Below, one piece after another: positions 8,994 to 19,400 of a DNA stretch of 33,901 bases. Below the pieces are notes generated by a model, which saw nothing but the letters and a program-made list of their open reading frames with translations, was not told the origin of the DNA and searched no databases. Source of the DNA: Willaertia magna (taxonomy: Eukaryota; Heterolobosea; Eutetramitea; Acrasida; Naegleriidae); the NCBI GenBank assembly GCA_902984215.1, contig CADWAF010001283.1, positions 1 through 33,901 of the forward strand. Direction: 5' to 3'. Position 1 is the first letter of the stretch. Every line of letters starts with the position of its first letter. The translations under genes and the position numbers were made by a program.

Positions 8994-10343
8994 ATGAATG
9001 GGTTTATCATTCTGTCTAGTAAAATAGGCACTCCAATTTACAGCAAAGAATTGAAAGAAAGTTTTGGATTAAAGGAGGAAGATGAAAATAATATTGAAAG
9101 GTTCGAAGAAAAAGAAGAACATCATCTTATTTCTTCTAACGATAATGTTGTTATTGGTGAAAATATAATTCAAGCTCAAGAAAAAGAAACAAATAAAATT
9201 AGTGATATGGGATTAAGTGGATTAATATTTGCCTTAAAACTAAATGCTGAAATGTGTTTAAAAGAACAAGAAGAAGGAAATAATCAGATGTTATTATCCT
9301 ACTTCTCTTATAACAATACATCTATTTATTTCTATGAAAATACTGTAGCCCAAATTTTATGTGCTGTATTCCTCAAAAAACAAATCCTTAAGGAAGAAGA
9401 TGAGTATAATAAGGAAGGGATAGGATATCTTATTACAAAGGAATTATGTGACAGATTTGCAAATAAATATAAAAATATATTATTAGAACAAGTAGGTGGA
9501 ATTAAACGAAAGTTTAATAACTTTCAAGTGGAAATTAATTCAATTTATAAACTCGTATTAAATCAACTGTTGAAATCACTGACTGAGGAAATATATCTAC
9601 AAACTAATGATAATATTATTTGTGATTGGATATATCTTTGTTATTCAAATGAATTAGCCAACTATTGTGACGCTAATTTAATGACATCATTCAATAACAT
9701 TAATAACAAAAATATAAACGACTATAAATTAAAACCAACCTTTTCTTACCGTGAAAATCAAATACCAAGTAGCCCATCGTCACAAGAAAGCTTAACAAAT
9801 AGTGATTTTAATGAATATCGTACATCTTTTACACAAAAGTAGGTTATTATTTTTTATACTCTTAAATATTCACAATATATTCATCTGTTTAAATTATATT
9901 AATAAATTATTAGAATAACTAAACTATTCCAAAAGAAGAAAGTAAAGAGTTCATCTATAGATTTTATCTCGGAAATTATTGGACCTCTGCAAATGATATA
10001 CAGTAAAGAAAAACCAAAAAACAATAACTTAAATAATAATTTAAATAGTATATTTTCTACTTTTTGTTTACTTAATCAATTCTTAGGAATGAAAGGAGAG
10101 AAAGGAAAGATAATGAAATTAAAAGACATCGTAAACAATAATCCAAATGTAAATATTCACATTTTCAGAAAAGGAATACTATTTCTTTGTTTTTCAATGA
10201 GGATTAATTTAAAAGATGTAAATAGTAATAACAATAATCAATATGAAACTATTTTTTCATCCATTATTAAATCATACAGTAATAGAATAGAACTATTTCT
10301 TCAATCCATTCGTGATGAAAAGGGTTTAGCTTTAAATAATTAA
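8994..10343 (+). CDS. Longin-like protein, two exons, 424 aa
   Basis: Joining 8994-9838 and 9914-10343 gives one frame of 424 residues. The 75-nt intron has a GTAGGT donor and a TTATTAG acceptor. The second exon reads ITKLFQKKKVKSSSIDFISE before its first internal ATG at 9993, which supports splicing over two separate genes. The N-terminus (MNGFIILSSKIGTPIYSKEL) has the two-strand start typical of longin domains. It is followed by a helix (SDMGLSGLIFALKLNAEMCL), strands (TSIYFYENTVAQILCAVFL) and a second helix ending in KYKNILLEQ. Longin proteins act in vesicle traffic or as GTPase regulators (AP sigma, Mon1-Ccz1, FUZ); the length is close to FUZ, but I cannot assign a family. The middle is Asn/Ser-rich and probably disordered. 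Confidence 0.6.
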
Positions 10344-10409
10344 AACTGTCCTTTTTGAATAATTGTTATTCATTTAACCCATTCCGAAGTTATCAATGTT
10401 GTAAAATTA

Positions 10410-10901
10410 CTATTGTTCAGAATCAAACGGTCCATTATGTACTTTTAATGCAAATTTTAAACAGTATAAATAATCTTTATACAGTAAATCTTCACATAAA
10501 AGTTGATTACTTATTATTTCTGAAGGAGTAGTTAATGATTTGTTACTACCATGGTTAAAAAACTTAGAAAGCTTAACGCAAGTGGAATAAGCTAAAAATT
10601 GTTTGTAACATTGAGAAGAAAGTGAAACGGTAGCACTTGCGAAATGATGTCTTCTATATAAACAATCACCATATAGTTTTGCAACTTTTTCACAATTAGG
10701 ATCTTTGTCATTTCCTTCCGAAAAACAATGTTTTAATTCTTGGTGTTCTAATGAACAAACTAATCCACTATGTTTAAAAACAAAAGTATCAAGAGTATCT
10801 CTTTGAATTTTATAACAAATCTCATCCGGCAAGGCTTGTTTCTCTATTGTCTTTCCTTTACGTCCTTTATCGAATTCGAGTGTACTTTCGTAATGTGGCA
10901 T
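10410..10901 (-). CDS. Quadruple CX9C mitochondrial protein, NDUFA8-like, 163 aa
   Basis: I take the start as ATG at 10901 (MPHYESTLEF); the frame is open further upstream but without an ATG. The protein has four cysteine pairs in helical contexts: C49-C59, C70-C80 and C98-C108, each CX9C, and C136-C147, CX10C. Such paired motifs form CHCH helical hairpins that are oxidised in the mitochondrial intermembrane space by Mia40/Erv1. Two consecutive CHCH units in about 165 residues, with KDP just before the third cysteine, is the layout of the complex I subunit NDUFA8 (PGIV). That assignment is inference from layout and not from an alignment. It is divergent from RAD52, with 132 bp between the start codons. 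Confidence 0.7.
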   Translation of the reverse strand: MPHYESTLEFDKGRKGKTIEKQALPDEICYKIQRDTLDTFVFKHSGLVCSLEHQELKHCFSEGNDKDPNCEKVAKLYGDCLYRRHHFASATVSLSSQCYKQFLAYSTCVKLSKFFNHGSNKSLTTPSEIISNQLLCEDLLYKDYLYCLKFALKVHNGPFDSEQ

Positions 10902-11033
10902 TTTTAATGGTAGAGCAGACAAGATGGAAAATTCCACTAAATCAAAGAAAAAAATTAGTTCTACTAGGCACTTAACCTTACTCAAAATAATCTCTCAAAG
11001 TAATAATTTATAAACCGAAAGAAGATTATAAAA

Positions 11034-11969
11034 ATGTCTAGTAGTGAAGATATGAGTAAGAAAGTTGTACAAGGGTGTTTTGGTCATACCGATTATAGTT
11101 TAGGAGAAAGAGATTTTCTACAAAGAGAATTATTAAAGAAATTAGATTCTGATGCAATAACAAAAAGACCTGGTCCAAACGGGCAACAAGTACATTATAT
11201 TGAAACATGGAAAGCAATAGAATTAGCGAATCAATTATTCGGATTTAATGGTTGGTCATCTAGTATAATGGAAATAAATAACGATTATATAGATCAAACT
11301 CCACAAGGAAAATTTAACTGTGGTGTTTCGGCAATTATAAGAGTAAGCCTGAAAGATGGTTCTTTCCATGAAGATATAGGTTATGGGGTAAGTGATAATC
11401 AAAAACATAAAGGAGCTGCATTTGAACAAGCTAAGAAGACCGCAGTTAGTGATGGATTGAAAAGAGCTTTAAGAAATTTCGGAAATGCTTTAGGTTTAAC
11501 AATTTACGATAGAGAACATTTGAAAACTTTAAAGCCTAAGAAGAATAATCAACAAAACAATAATTCACAAAGACCTGTAAATCCATACTTTTCACAACAA
11601 ATAGGAGGTTCTTCTCCTAATGCGTCACAAATACTCTCCACAACACAACAAAATTTAGAGAGTATAGATGATGGGGTAAATAGTTCGATGCAAAGTCAAG
11701 TATTTCAAAGACCTAATTCTACAATGAACGCAACAAATGTAAATGATAATAACCAAGAATACGATAATTTAAATGATAATGAACCTAGTTTGAATATTGA
11801 TGATAATCTGGAGGATACATCTGGTTTGGATGAAAGTATACAAGCTGTAAATTCTCCTCAAAACAACAATAATGCACCTAAATTTGTTAGGCCAAGCGCC
11901 CCAAAACGTGGTAATGAAACACAACCACAACAACAATTCCAACCCGGATTTAAGAAAAATAAGATGTAA
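11034..11969 (+). CDS. RAD52: RAD52 recombination mediator / annealing protein, 311 aa
   Basis: The N-terminal 165 residues are a recognisable RAD52 DNA-binding domain: residues 55-80 carry YIETWKAIELANQLFGFNGW, then CGVSAIIRVSLKDGSFHEDI and YGVSDNQKHKGAAFEQAKK, ending in DGLKRALRNFGNALGL. In the known family this part forms a ring that anneals single-stranded DNA and promotes strand exchange in homologous recombination. The C-terminal 145 residues are low-complexity, rich in Asn, Gln, Ser and Pro, and end in basic KKNKM. The usual RPA- or Rad51-binding motifs cannot be recognised there. The length is shorter than the animal protein (about 420). Single exon, intact, ATG directly after an AAA stretch. 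Confidence 0.95.
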   Translation: MSSSEDMSKKVVQGCFGHTDYSLGERDFLQRELLKKLDSDAITKRPGPNGQQVHYIETWKAIELANQLFGFNGWSSSIMEINNDYIDQTPQGKFNCGVSAIIRVSLKDGSFHEDIGYGVSDNQKHKGAAFEQAKKTAVSDGLKRALRNFGNALGLTIYDREHLKTLKPKKNNQQNNNSQRPVNPYFSQQIGGSSPNASQILSTTQQNLESIDDGVNSSMQSQVFQRPNSTMNATNVNDNNQEYDNLNDNEPSLNIDDNLEDTSGLDESIQAVNSPQNNNNAPKFVRPSAPKRGNETQPQQQFQPGFKKNKM

Positions 11970-12391
11970 CACCTTAATGCCTGTATAATTAATTTACAAA
12001 AAAGAACGTCAACAGTTTTAAATAGATCTTTAACCCAATAAATGAGTAGTTTTAAACTCTTTAAATTTTAATTTGATTTACGTTATGTAAAATTAAAGAG
12101 TGGTTGAAACCTCGTATTATTGTAACACCCTTTAGGAGCAGAATTTGTCAAGGAAATGAACTGGAAAACAAAATGTTGTTTAAATTGGGACGTAGCAAAG
12201 TATAACCTGGAATTGCAACAAATCTACTTCGCTTTATCAGAACTTCTCGCCTCTCCAACTCCCCAACAATTTTTCCTTCCACCCCAAATTAATAATAATT
12301 TGGAAGGTCTGGGTTTATATAAAGCCACGATAAAGAGGGGTAGAAGTATAAATTTGAAGAAAAAAACAACAAACTTTTACTGATAACAGAC
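11970..12391. promoter_or_regulatory. Intergenic region with promoter-like TATA box
   Basis: This 422-bp region separates RAD52 from the pseudokinase gene. It contains TATATAAA at 12316-12323, about 69 bp before the ATG at 12392, with a purine-rich stretch after it. A 75-codon open frame at 12156-12383 overlaps this box and has no recognisable domain, so I do not call it a gene. No terminator signal is obvious beyond AT-rich sequence. Confidence 0.35.
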
Positions 12392-13369
12392 ATGACAAAT
12401 CCATCAAAGCAACACCACATTTTTCAAAGCAATTTATTGCCTGATATTCAAGATAAAGAAGAAGTTTGGGTTGTTGTCTACAACCCGTCTTTTGAAGGAA
12501 CAAAGGACGATGAGAAACAAGTAATGAAGGGAGTTCAAGAAAGTGGTAAAAAGCAAGTGAGAATTGTAACTGAGAACGTCTCAACAACTCATGAAGAAAA
12601 TGAATTAATTAGAAATGTTTTAGAGGAAAGATATGAATGGTTCAAACTGTTATCTCCAGTTAAAAAGAATACTTCTTTCTGTTCCATAGTGTACCAAGTA
12701 AAAGATTGGAAAAAGCAAACAAGGATAATTAAATTTGTCACTTGCAGAAGAAGGAATTTTGGAGAAAAGTGTCTTCAATACTTGGATGAATTGAGACATA
12801 AATCACTAGTTAACATATTCAACATTGAAGCTATTTCTGAATCAATGATAGCTATTGAAATGGAATACGCTGAATTAGGTGATATTCTCAGAATTGTAAA
12901 GGATGACTGCCTATGTCTTCCAGAGGCTTTAATAATTGAATTAATTAAACAAGTTTCTGAAGCACTACTTTTCTTACATGAAGAAAAGAATTTATCACAT
13001 GGTGACCTTAAACCTAATAATATATTTATTAGAGAATTGGATTTAGATAATAATCATATTAACATTGCTTTAGGTGAATGTGGTTGGAAACAAAAAACTT
13101 CCCACCAAAAATCAAAAGTTTCAGATGATATCTATGCATTTGGTGTCACATTATATCAATTGATGTCTTTAGATTTTGAAACTAATATTTCTAAACTTTA
13201 TTCTTCAAAGGGTATACAGTTTGTGAAATCTACCTTAATTTCAAACATGCAAAAGTATATCAGTTATAAGAATGATTTAGTTCAATTGGTTTTGCACATG
13301 CTTTCAAAAGACTCAGACAGTAGACCAAGTGCCTATGATATTATAACATCATCTGCTCTCTACTATTAA
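12392..13369 (+). CDS. Protein kinase-like protein, predicted pseudokinase, 325 aa
   Basis: A kinase fold is visible from residue about 82. The beta-3 lysine lies in RIIKFV (K114), the catalytic loop is HGDLKPNN at 203-210, and helix F is SDDIYAFGVTLYQLMS at 244-259. The C-lobe ends SRPSAYDII. The glycine-rich loop is weak (FKLLSPVKKNTSFCSIV). The DFG position reads GEC (228-230), so the Mg-binding aspartate is missing. No APE motif is visible, and the activation segment is very short. On known rules this predicts weak or no catalysis, with the catalytic-loop Asp and Lys still present. The N-terminal 80 residues have no recognised domain. A TATA-like box lies about 69 bp before the start. Confidence 0.75.
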   Translation: MTNPSKQHHIFQSNLLPDIQDKEEVWVVVYNPSFEGTKDDEKQVMKGVQESGKKQVRIVTENVSTTHEENELIRNVLEERYEWFKLLSPVKKNTSFCSIVYQVKDWKKQTRIIKFVTCRRRNFGEKCLQYLDELRHKSLVNIFNIEAISESMIAIEMEYAELGDILRIVKDDCLCLPEALIIELIKQVSEALLFLHEEKNLSHGDLKPNNIFIRELDLDNNHINIALGECGWKQKTSHQKSKVSDDIYAFGVTLYQLMSLDFETNISKLYSSKGIQFVKSTLISNMQKYISYKNDLVQLVLHMLSKDSDSRPSAYDIITSSALYY

Positions 13370-13527
13370 TCACATTACTTCTTTTCCGGGTGCCTTTTTG
13401 TACATACTTTCCACAAAATTTTGACTTTCCAAATCATTAATAAAACAGCTGTTGCGTTTCCAATCAAATTAGTTCTTCTTTGTTGTTTTCACATCTTTGA
13501 CTTCCTAATCTCATATCAAAACAAAAA

Positions 13528-15099
13528 ATGTTGAAACAATCAAAACGACAATTATCTAGCTGTCTTTCATTAGCCAAGTATTCTTCTAAAATTTGTAAGA
13601 GTAATACATTATTATTTACTTCAAAAGAAATCAATATATCATTAATAAACAGATCTTCTTTCCACACTTTTTCTATTCTTACAGATATCAAGCCACCTTC
13701 CGAACCATCAACAACAGTTAAGCCAAAGGATGAAACTAATACTAACACGCAACCACAAACTAATCAACAACAAGCACAATCAACAACCACAGCAACATCA
13801 CCCATTGCAGATTTATTAAAACTTCAAGGATATCCAACTATTCTTCTAGATAATGAAAAAATCAATAGTTTACTAAAAGATAATTTTCAACAAGTTTCAA
13901 AATTTACAAAATTTATTCGTTCACTTTTACAAAATGCTTGGATCTTTCGTGTCGTTACAATTTTTGGTATCCTTTCATTATTGGTAGTTGAAGAATATAT
14001 GAAATTAGAAAGAGTTGAACAAGAATTTACAACAACAATTCGTCCAAATGATATTCCAGATGAAGAAATGATTGAAAGAAAAGAATTACAAGAAGAACTA
14101 TTAAATTATTGTATCCATTCTAAAAATCAATACAGTATGATTATTGGTGAAAGTGGGATCGGGAAAACTGAACTTTGTCAACAATTAATATTATTAGCTA
14201 AACAAGAAGGTATTCCAGTATTTTATTCAATGGCAACTGAAAGAAATTATGAAGCACAATTAAAAAGTGAATTAGGTTATTTTACTTTAATGACACAATT
14301 CTTTCACTATGTTAAAAAACTTTTAAATGTTGATAGTTCAACTGATATTATAAAAGATTTAGAGAAAGTAGGTAAAACAATTAGAAAAAGAACTGGAAAG
14401 AGAGCAATTTTAATGATTGACAATTGTCATCAATTAGCTGCCACTGAAGATAGTAAACAATTATTAAAAAATTTACAAGAATTAGCTAAAAAGAATGCTG
14501 ATGCAGAAAGTTTAAATATTATTTTTATTGTTACAACAGATGATGGTAATTCGGTTCATCAATTATTGTTAAAGAAAGAATTTAGTAGTAGAATGAGAAT
14601 ATTTAAGATTGGTGAATTAAAAGAGAGTGAAGCTAGAAATTATTTAGAAAAGAAATTTCATATTGTAGATAAACAAGAACAAGATAAAATATTTAAAGTT
14701 ACTGGATTTGTACCAAAATATTTAAATTGTTATAATCAATTAGAACAAGTTGATAGACAATTGATTGAAACATTTATTCGTAGTGGTGTTGATCCAAAAT
14801 ATGATGGTGTATTTCAATCTGTTGCAAAAGAGATTTTAGAAAAAGGTTCTATTGATATCCACGATTTTGTTAGTAAAATACCTGTTGTAAATCCTGTTGT
14901 GACAAATAGTTTAGTGTTTGATGCAAAATCAAATCAATGGATTATAACACCAAGTACAACAAGTACTTCTACTGCCGTACATCCTGTAAAAGCCTTATTA
15001 GATAATGATAGTATATTTTCTAGATGGGATAGAACTGTCACTTTTAAGGATTCAGCAATTGAGAAATATGTAAGAAGAGTATTAAGTGAAGGTAATTAA
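13528..15099 (+). CDS. Mitochondrial membrane-anchored P-loop ATPase, 523 aa
   Basis: The first 50 residues are rich in Lys, Arg, Ser and Leu with almost no acid, as in mitochondrial presequences. A Thr/Gln-rich linker follows, then one probable membrane helix (residues 137-154, WIFRVVTIFGILSLLVVE). Beyond it lies an AAA/STAND-type ATPase: Walker A GESGIGKT at 207-214, Walker B AILMIDNCH at 293-301, a sensor-like IIFIVTTDD, and LKESEARNYLEKKF typical of the C-terminal helical lid. Likely an inner-membrane ATPase; substrate unknown. The nearest familiar architecture is Yme2-like or archaeal-type ATPases, without proof of orthology. Single exon, 158 bp after the pseudokinase gene on the same strand. 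Confidence 0.75.
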   Translation: MLKQSKRQLSSCLSLAKYSSKICKSNTLLFTSKEINISLINRSSFHTFSILTDIKPPSEPSTTVKPKDETNTNTQPQTNQQQAQSTTTATSPIADLLKLQGYPTILLDNEKINSLLKDNFQQVSKFTKFIRSLLQNAWIFRVVTIFGILSLLVVEEYMKLERVEQEFTTTIRPNDIPDEEMIERKELQEELLNYCIHSKNQYSMIIGESGIGKTELCQQLILLAKQEGIPVFYSMATERNYEAQLKSELGYFTLMTQFFHYVKKLLNVDSSTDIIKDLEKVGKTIRKRTGKRAILMIDNCHQLAATEDSKQLLKNLQELAKKNADAESLNIIFIVTTDDGNSVHQLLLKKEFSSRMRIFKIGELKESEARNYLEKKFHIVDKQEQDKIFKVTGFVPKYLNCYNQLEQVDRQLIETFIRSGVDPKYDGVFQSVAKEILEKGSIDIHDFVSKIPVVNPVVTNSLVFDAKSNQWIITPSTTSTSTAVHPVKALLDNDSIFSRWDRTVTFKDSAIEKYVRRVLSEGN

Positions 15100-15154
15100 T
15101 TGTAAATTTTATTATTAAATATTTTATTTTAGAAAATAAATAATTTTTAATTAT

Positions 15155-15979
15155 TTAAAAAAGAATGAATAGTAATGAGACAATAACGAATAAGATTGAT
15201 GAGAATGTCATAACTAATTGACTAGCTCCAGATGTTGAAGCAACTTTAACACCTAATGTTGGATCGTGGAATAATCTTTGACTTCCCCACTTGTCATAAG
15301 AGATACAAGTCATGCTTGATTCACCTTCAGAGTCATTAACTAATGTAACATTTACTTGTCTGTTGTTATCTTCTGGAACTACAGCGTATGGTTCAACAGA
15401 GAAGTAACCATTAGAACCAAAAGTAACTTGGCTACTATTACTTGAACCTACAGAGGCATCACCACCCTTTTGTTGTAATTTGAAACATAAATATAATTTA
15501 GCTGCTGCAGAATTCCAAGTGACATTACTAATTGTGACATCAAATTTGAAGTTTGAAATATTATCAGAAAGATGTACATTGAATTTAAAACTTGGACCGT
15601 CTTTTTGAACAGTTGTACTTTCAAGAGTGAAATCTAAAGAAGAGTTACTTGCACCTTGTTTAAAATCTTTGAAAGACCAACCATATGCAGGTAAAGAATA
15701 ACTTGATTGACCTAACTTCTTACCAGAAGCATCTACTTGATATGCCTTTTGGAACATAACATTATATTCATCATTTGTTTCGTTTAAGGTATTAGCATTT
15801 TGTTTAATTCCATAACTAAACTTTGGAACATTAGAATTGCCTGTAATTACTAATGTTATTCCATTGGAGACCACAGTTGTTTTACCACCATTTGTTGTAT
15901 ATTGAACTGCAGCTTGTGCGTAATACACAAACATGCCAATTAACAACATTAAAGTTGTTTGAATAAGTGCTTGCTTCAT
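15155..15979 (-). CDS. Secreted, probably GPI-anchored surface protein, 274 aa
   Basis: The start is ATG at 15979. Residues 1-23 are a clear signal peptide (TLMLLIGMFVYYAQA). The mature part is Ser/Thr/Asn-rich with several N-glycosylation sequons (for example NDS, NVT, NLT-like sites) and looks like beta structure (FKFNVHLSDNISNFKFDVTI). It contains a distinctive YDKWGSQRLFHDPTLGVKV near the end. The last 20 residues are hydrophobic with no charge (MTFSSILFVIVSLLFILF) after small residues STSGASQ, which fits a GPI-attachment signal. Two cysteines are present in the mature part. I do not recognise the family. A TATA-like box lies at 16029-16036. It converges with the ATPase gene. Confidence 0.8.
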   Translation of the reverse strand: MKQALIQTTLMLLIGMFVYYAQAAVQYTTNGGKTTVVSNGITLVITGNSNVPKFSYGIKQNANTLNETNDEYNVMFQKAYQVDASGKKLGQSSYSLPAYGWSFKDFKQGASNSSLDFTLESTTVQKDGPSFKFNVHLSDNISNFKFDVTISNVTWNSAAAKLYLCFKLQQKGGDASVGSSNSSQVTFGSNGYFSVEPYAVVPEDNNRQVNVTLVNDSEGESSMTCISYDKWGSQRLFHDPTLGVKVASTSGASQLVMTFSSILFVIVSLLFILF

Positions 15980-16448
15980 TGTTTATAATTTTTTAATTGT
16001 GTGAAGTGTAATACAGGTCTGCTTTGGCTTTTTATAGAGAGGACATCTTCCGAAGTATTATTATCGTTGTCTCCTTTTGGTGATGTTGAGTATTTACTTT
16101 CCTTCCACATAACATACTACAGTGACCGTTGGTAGGGTCGTAAGGAAATTGTGGATAGATTGTGTGCCTCTTCGATGTCTGTATTGGAAAGTAAATTAGT
16201 TTGGTAGAGGTGTGACTGAATTGTGAGGGTTGCTGTCATTTAAAGTGTTGACCATTCCTTTTCCCAAACAAATACTTCGTATTGTTTACTGCTCTTTACA
16301 ATTAATTGTTGTTAGAATGGTGGGGAAATGTGTTGTAATATAACAAGAAGAAATAGTAAGGTTAAAATAAAAACAATGTTGTAAATCCAGAGGCGTGTGA
16401 CACCCAATAAGCTTTTCACATTCTGTGTGAATTTCATTGAAAAAAATT
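15980..16448. promoter_or_regulatory. Divergent promoter region with TATA-like box
   Basis: This 469-bp region separates two divergent genes, the surface protein (minus) and the large protein (plus). On the minus strand TATAAAAA lies at 16036-16029, about 50 bp before the ATG at 15979. The rest is less AT-rich than neighbouring intergenic DNA but shows no open frame, repeat or RNA-like structure I could support. Confidence 0.4.
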
Positions 16449-19400
16449 ATGCAAGTTCCGAATCTTTTCGAAGGTTTGAATCGAGATGACCATCAAATAA
16501 CATCTCTTCATTTGTTTTCAAACAGTTTATTTGAACTATCTATTACTTCTATTTTACCAGGAAAGAATGTAGATACACTCCAAGGAAAAGCTACTTTTAA
16601 TAATTTATTAAAAAATAATAATATTGAAATAGAGGAAGCTTTATTAAGTTTCAATGAAAAGAAGTGTCAATTTATTAAATTAAAAATTAAAAATAAAATT
16701 AAATTAAATAATTTATTGAATAATAATAATTTATTTAAATTTAATGATAAATTATCTGAAATATTATTGGTAGACGTTGATTTATTAAATATTGAAATAG
16801 TAATTGATTCTTTTAAAAATATTGAAATGAAAGGAAATGTTGATTTAATAAATTTAAAGAATGAATTAAAAGATGAATTGTTTGAAATATTTGATGAAAG
16901 TTCTTTTGATTTTATTTGTCCTTTCACTTGTCAACTGCCAAATTCATTGTTAACTATTCAATCAATTGAAGAATTACAAAATAATACTACAACAACAATT
17001 AGTAGTTTTACAATTAAAATAAATGGAAATTCAAAAACCTCATTAAATATAAAACAAGCAATTCTTGATATTAATTTACAAAATCAAAAGTCAGAAATTA
17101 TTTCAAATAAAAAATTAAATGCAAACGCAACATTCCACTCTTTCGAAATTGAAAATATTTCATTTTCAACAAAAATTACAAATAAAGGAGTTTCATTAGA
17201 AGCAAGTGGAACAATTTTAAAATGGGAAAATGCATTCGACATTAAAGATTTAACTTTTGAAAATATCACAGTCACTTGTGTTTTTGGTATGGAATTTAGT
17301 TTGGCAGTGCAAATAAATATTCCAAATATAGAAGGAATAGGTAATTTATTATTTGCTGGAATAATTTCAAAAGATTTTTATGGAATATATTTGGAAATTA
17401 AAGATAAAATAACATTAATTGGGATTTCAAATCTTTTAACTAAATTATTTAACAAAAAAATTTCTTTAGGAAAATCTAAAAAATTTGGAAAAGAAATTTA
17501 TTTAGAAAATTCAGTTTTATCAATTTCAAATAGTAGTGGAGTGATAGGTGACATAAATGTAAAACAAGGATTTTACATTTCCTCAGAATTAAGTATTTAT
17601 AAATTAAAGAAATTGAAAACCAATTTTTTAATTAATTTTAATAAGTTAAATACAACAATTGAATTAAAGGAATCTTTTAATTTATTTGAAAAATATAATT
17701 TTATTCAAATTGGAAAGAAAAGTAAATTTTATTTAAATTGGGAATTTGAAAAAAAGAAATTAAATATTGGATTAGACGCAAAAATAATTTTCTTTAATGA
17801 ACAACAATTAGAGTTGGATACAAATATTTATTTTAAAACTGATTTATCATCAACTGGCATTGAACCTCAATTTATTTTGAACTGCCAATTAACTGTTAAT
17901 GATAATAATTTATTATCAAAATATTTCCCAAAAAGTTTACAAAATGGAATAAATGAAATTGAAAAGGAAGTTAAATTTAAATCAGCTTGTATTGTATTTA
18001 GTAATTTTAATTATTTTTATGAAACAGATGAATATAAAATTGTACCTTTCAACATTTCAGCAAATACCATTGTAATTGGCGCACTTTTAGAAACACCTAT
18101 TTTTCAATTTAAAAAATTAAAGAAAGCTTTACAATGGATTGATTACAATAATAGTATTATCAAAAAAGAAAATTCTGTTGAAACATTATTTACTTTTAGT
18201 ATTGGAAATGGTGAAAGTATTTTAAAACCTGCAGAAGTTAAGTTTTCAATTGAATTTAGAAATTTTAAATTCCCACTTGGGAAATCATTTAGTTTTGTTC
18301 CAGAAAAGTTTGAATTGAACATTTCAACAGATCCTGAAGTTACTTTTATTTTGGGCGTTGAATATGATCCAACTAATTTAATGAATAATATTACAAACCA
18401 ATTACAATCTATTCAATCTGTAAAAGAAGAAGGTGAAAATAATATGACAACAGTGACAACTACATCAACCGCACCAATGATAAGAAAAGAAGTTCAACAA
18501 GAACCATTACTTTTCGAATTAGAAGGAACAGTTTCAGTTGACGATTTAGAATTAATTGGCAGAATGAAAGGAGAATGGAAACAACCATTCCATTTAAAAT
18601 GGTTAACTATAGGTAATTGTGGTTTAGGTATCTCCCTAAATTATGCACAATTATGCACTACTGGGATGCCTTCTGGAGTACAAATGGAGGCTAATGTAGC
18701 TTTTAACGAAACAAAACAAATAGGTATTTATTTTGGAATTAATGAAGTTGTGACAGAAAATTTTGTAATCTTTTCAATTAGTGATATTGGTGTAGATGAT
18801 TTTTTAGAATTATTTAACAAATTATTTAGTTTAAAATTAAATATAGTTGAATTTATTTATTTTAAAAAATTAGGCATAAGTGTAAGTGGTAAGAATATGT
18901 TAATTACAGAAGGTTTTACAACTAAAGATAAGGAAGGAAAGAAAATTGTAAAACGTAGAAATATCCCAATGGGAGTGACTTTATTTTCAGAATTAACTTT
19001 AAATATTCCAAAATTAATTAAAGTTGAAGGAATTATTGCAAGTACTGTCACAATGAAAGGATTAGAAATTTACGGTAAAATTGCACCATTTAAATTAATG
19101 GATGGAATTATTTCGATATCTGGATATAATCTATTAAGTAAAGAAAATATTATTTTAGTTAAAAATAAGAAAATTAAGGAAACTGAAGAAACTAATTTAA
19201 ATATTTTACAAGGAATTTATGAAGCTGATGAAAATGGAGAAGTGACTTTAATTCAAGATAATTCTGTTGAGTTACATTTACTTTTAAGTACAGTACAATT
19301 ACCAATTGTTAAAGTGAATGGAATGATTGAGATAGCAGATATGATTATCTTTGAAGGTGATGTAGATGTTAATCCTGGAAAGGGTGAATGTAGTTTTATT

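Noticed and set aside
10902..10985. Extended N-terminus of the CX9C protein
   Set aside because: The upstream extension starts at TTG, is hydrophobic without conserved pattern, and reaches into the short promoter shared with RAD52. ATG at 10901 is preferred.
12156..12383. 75-codon open frame upstream of the pseudokinase gene
   Set aside because: No domain or similarity is visible, it overlaps the TATA-like box, and its composition is like intergenic DNA.
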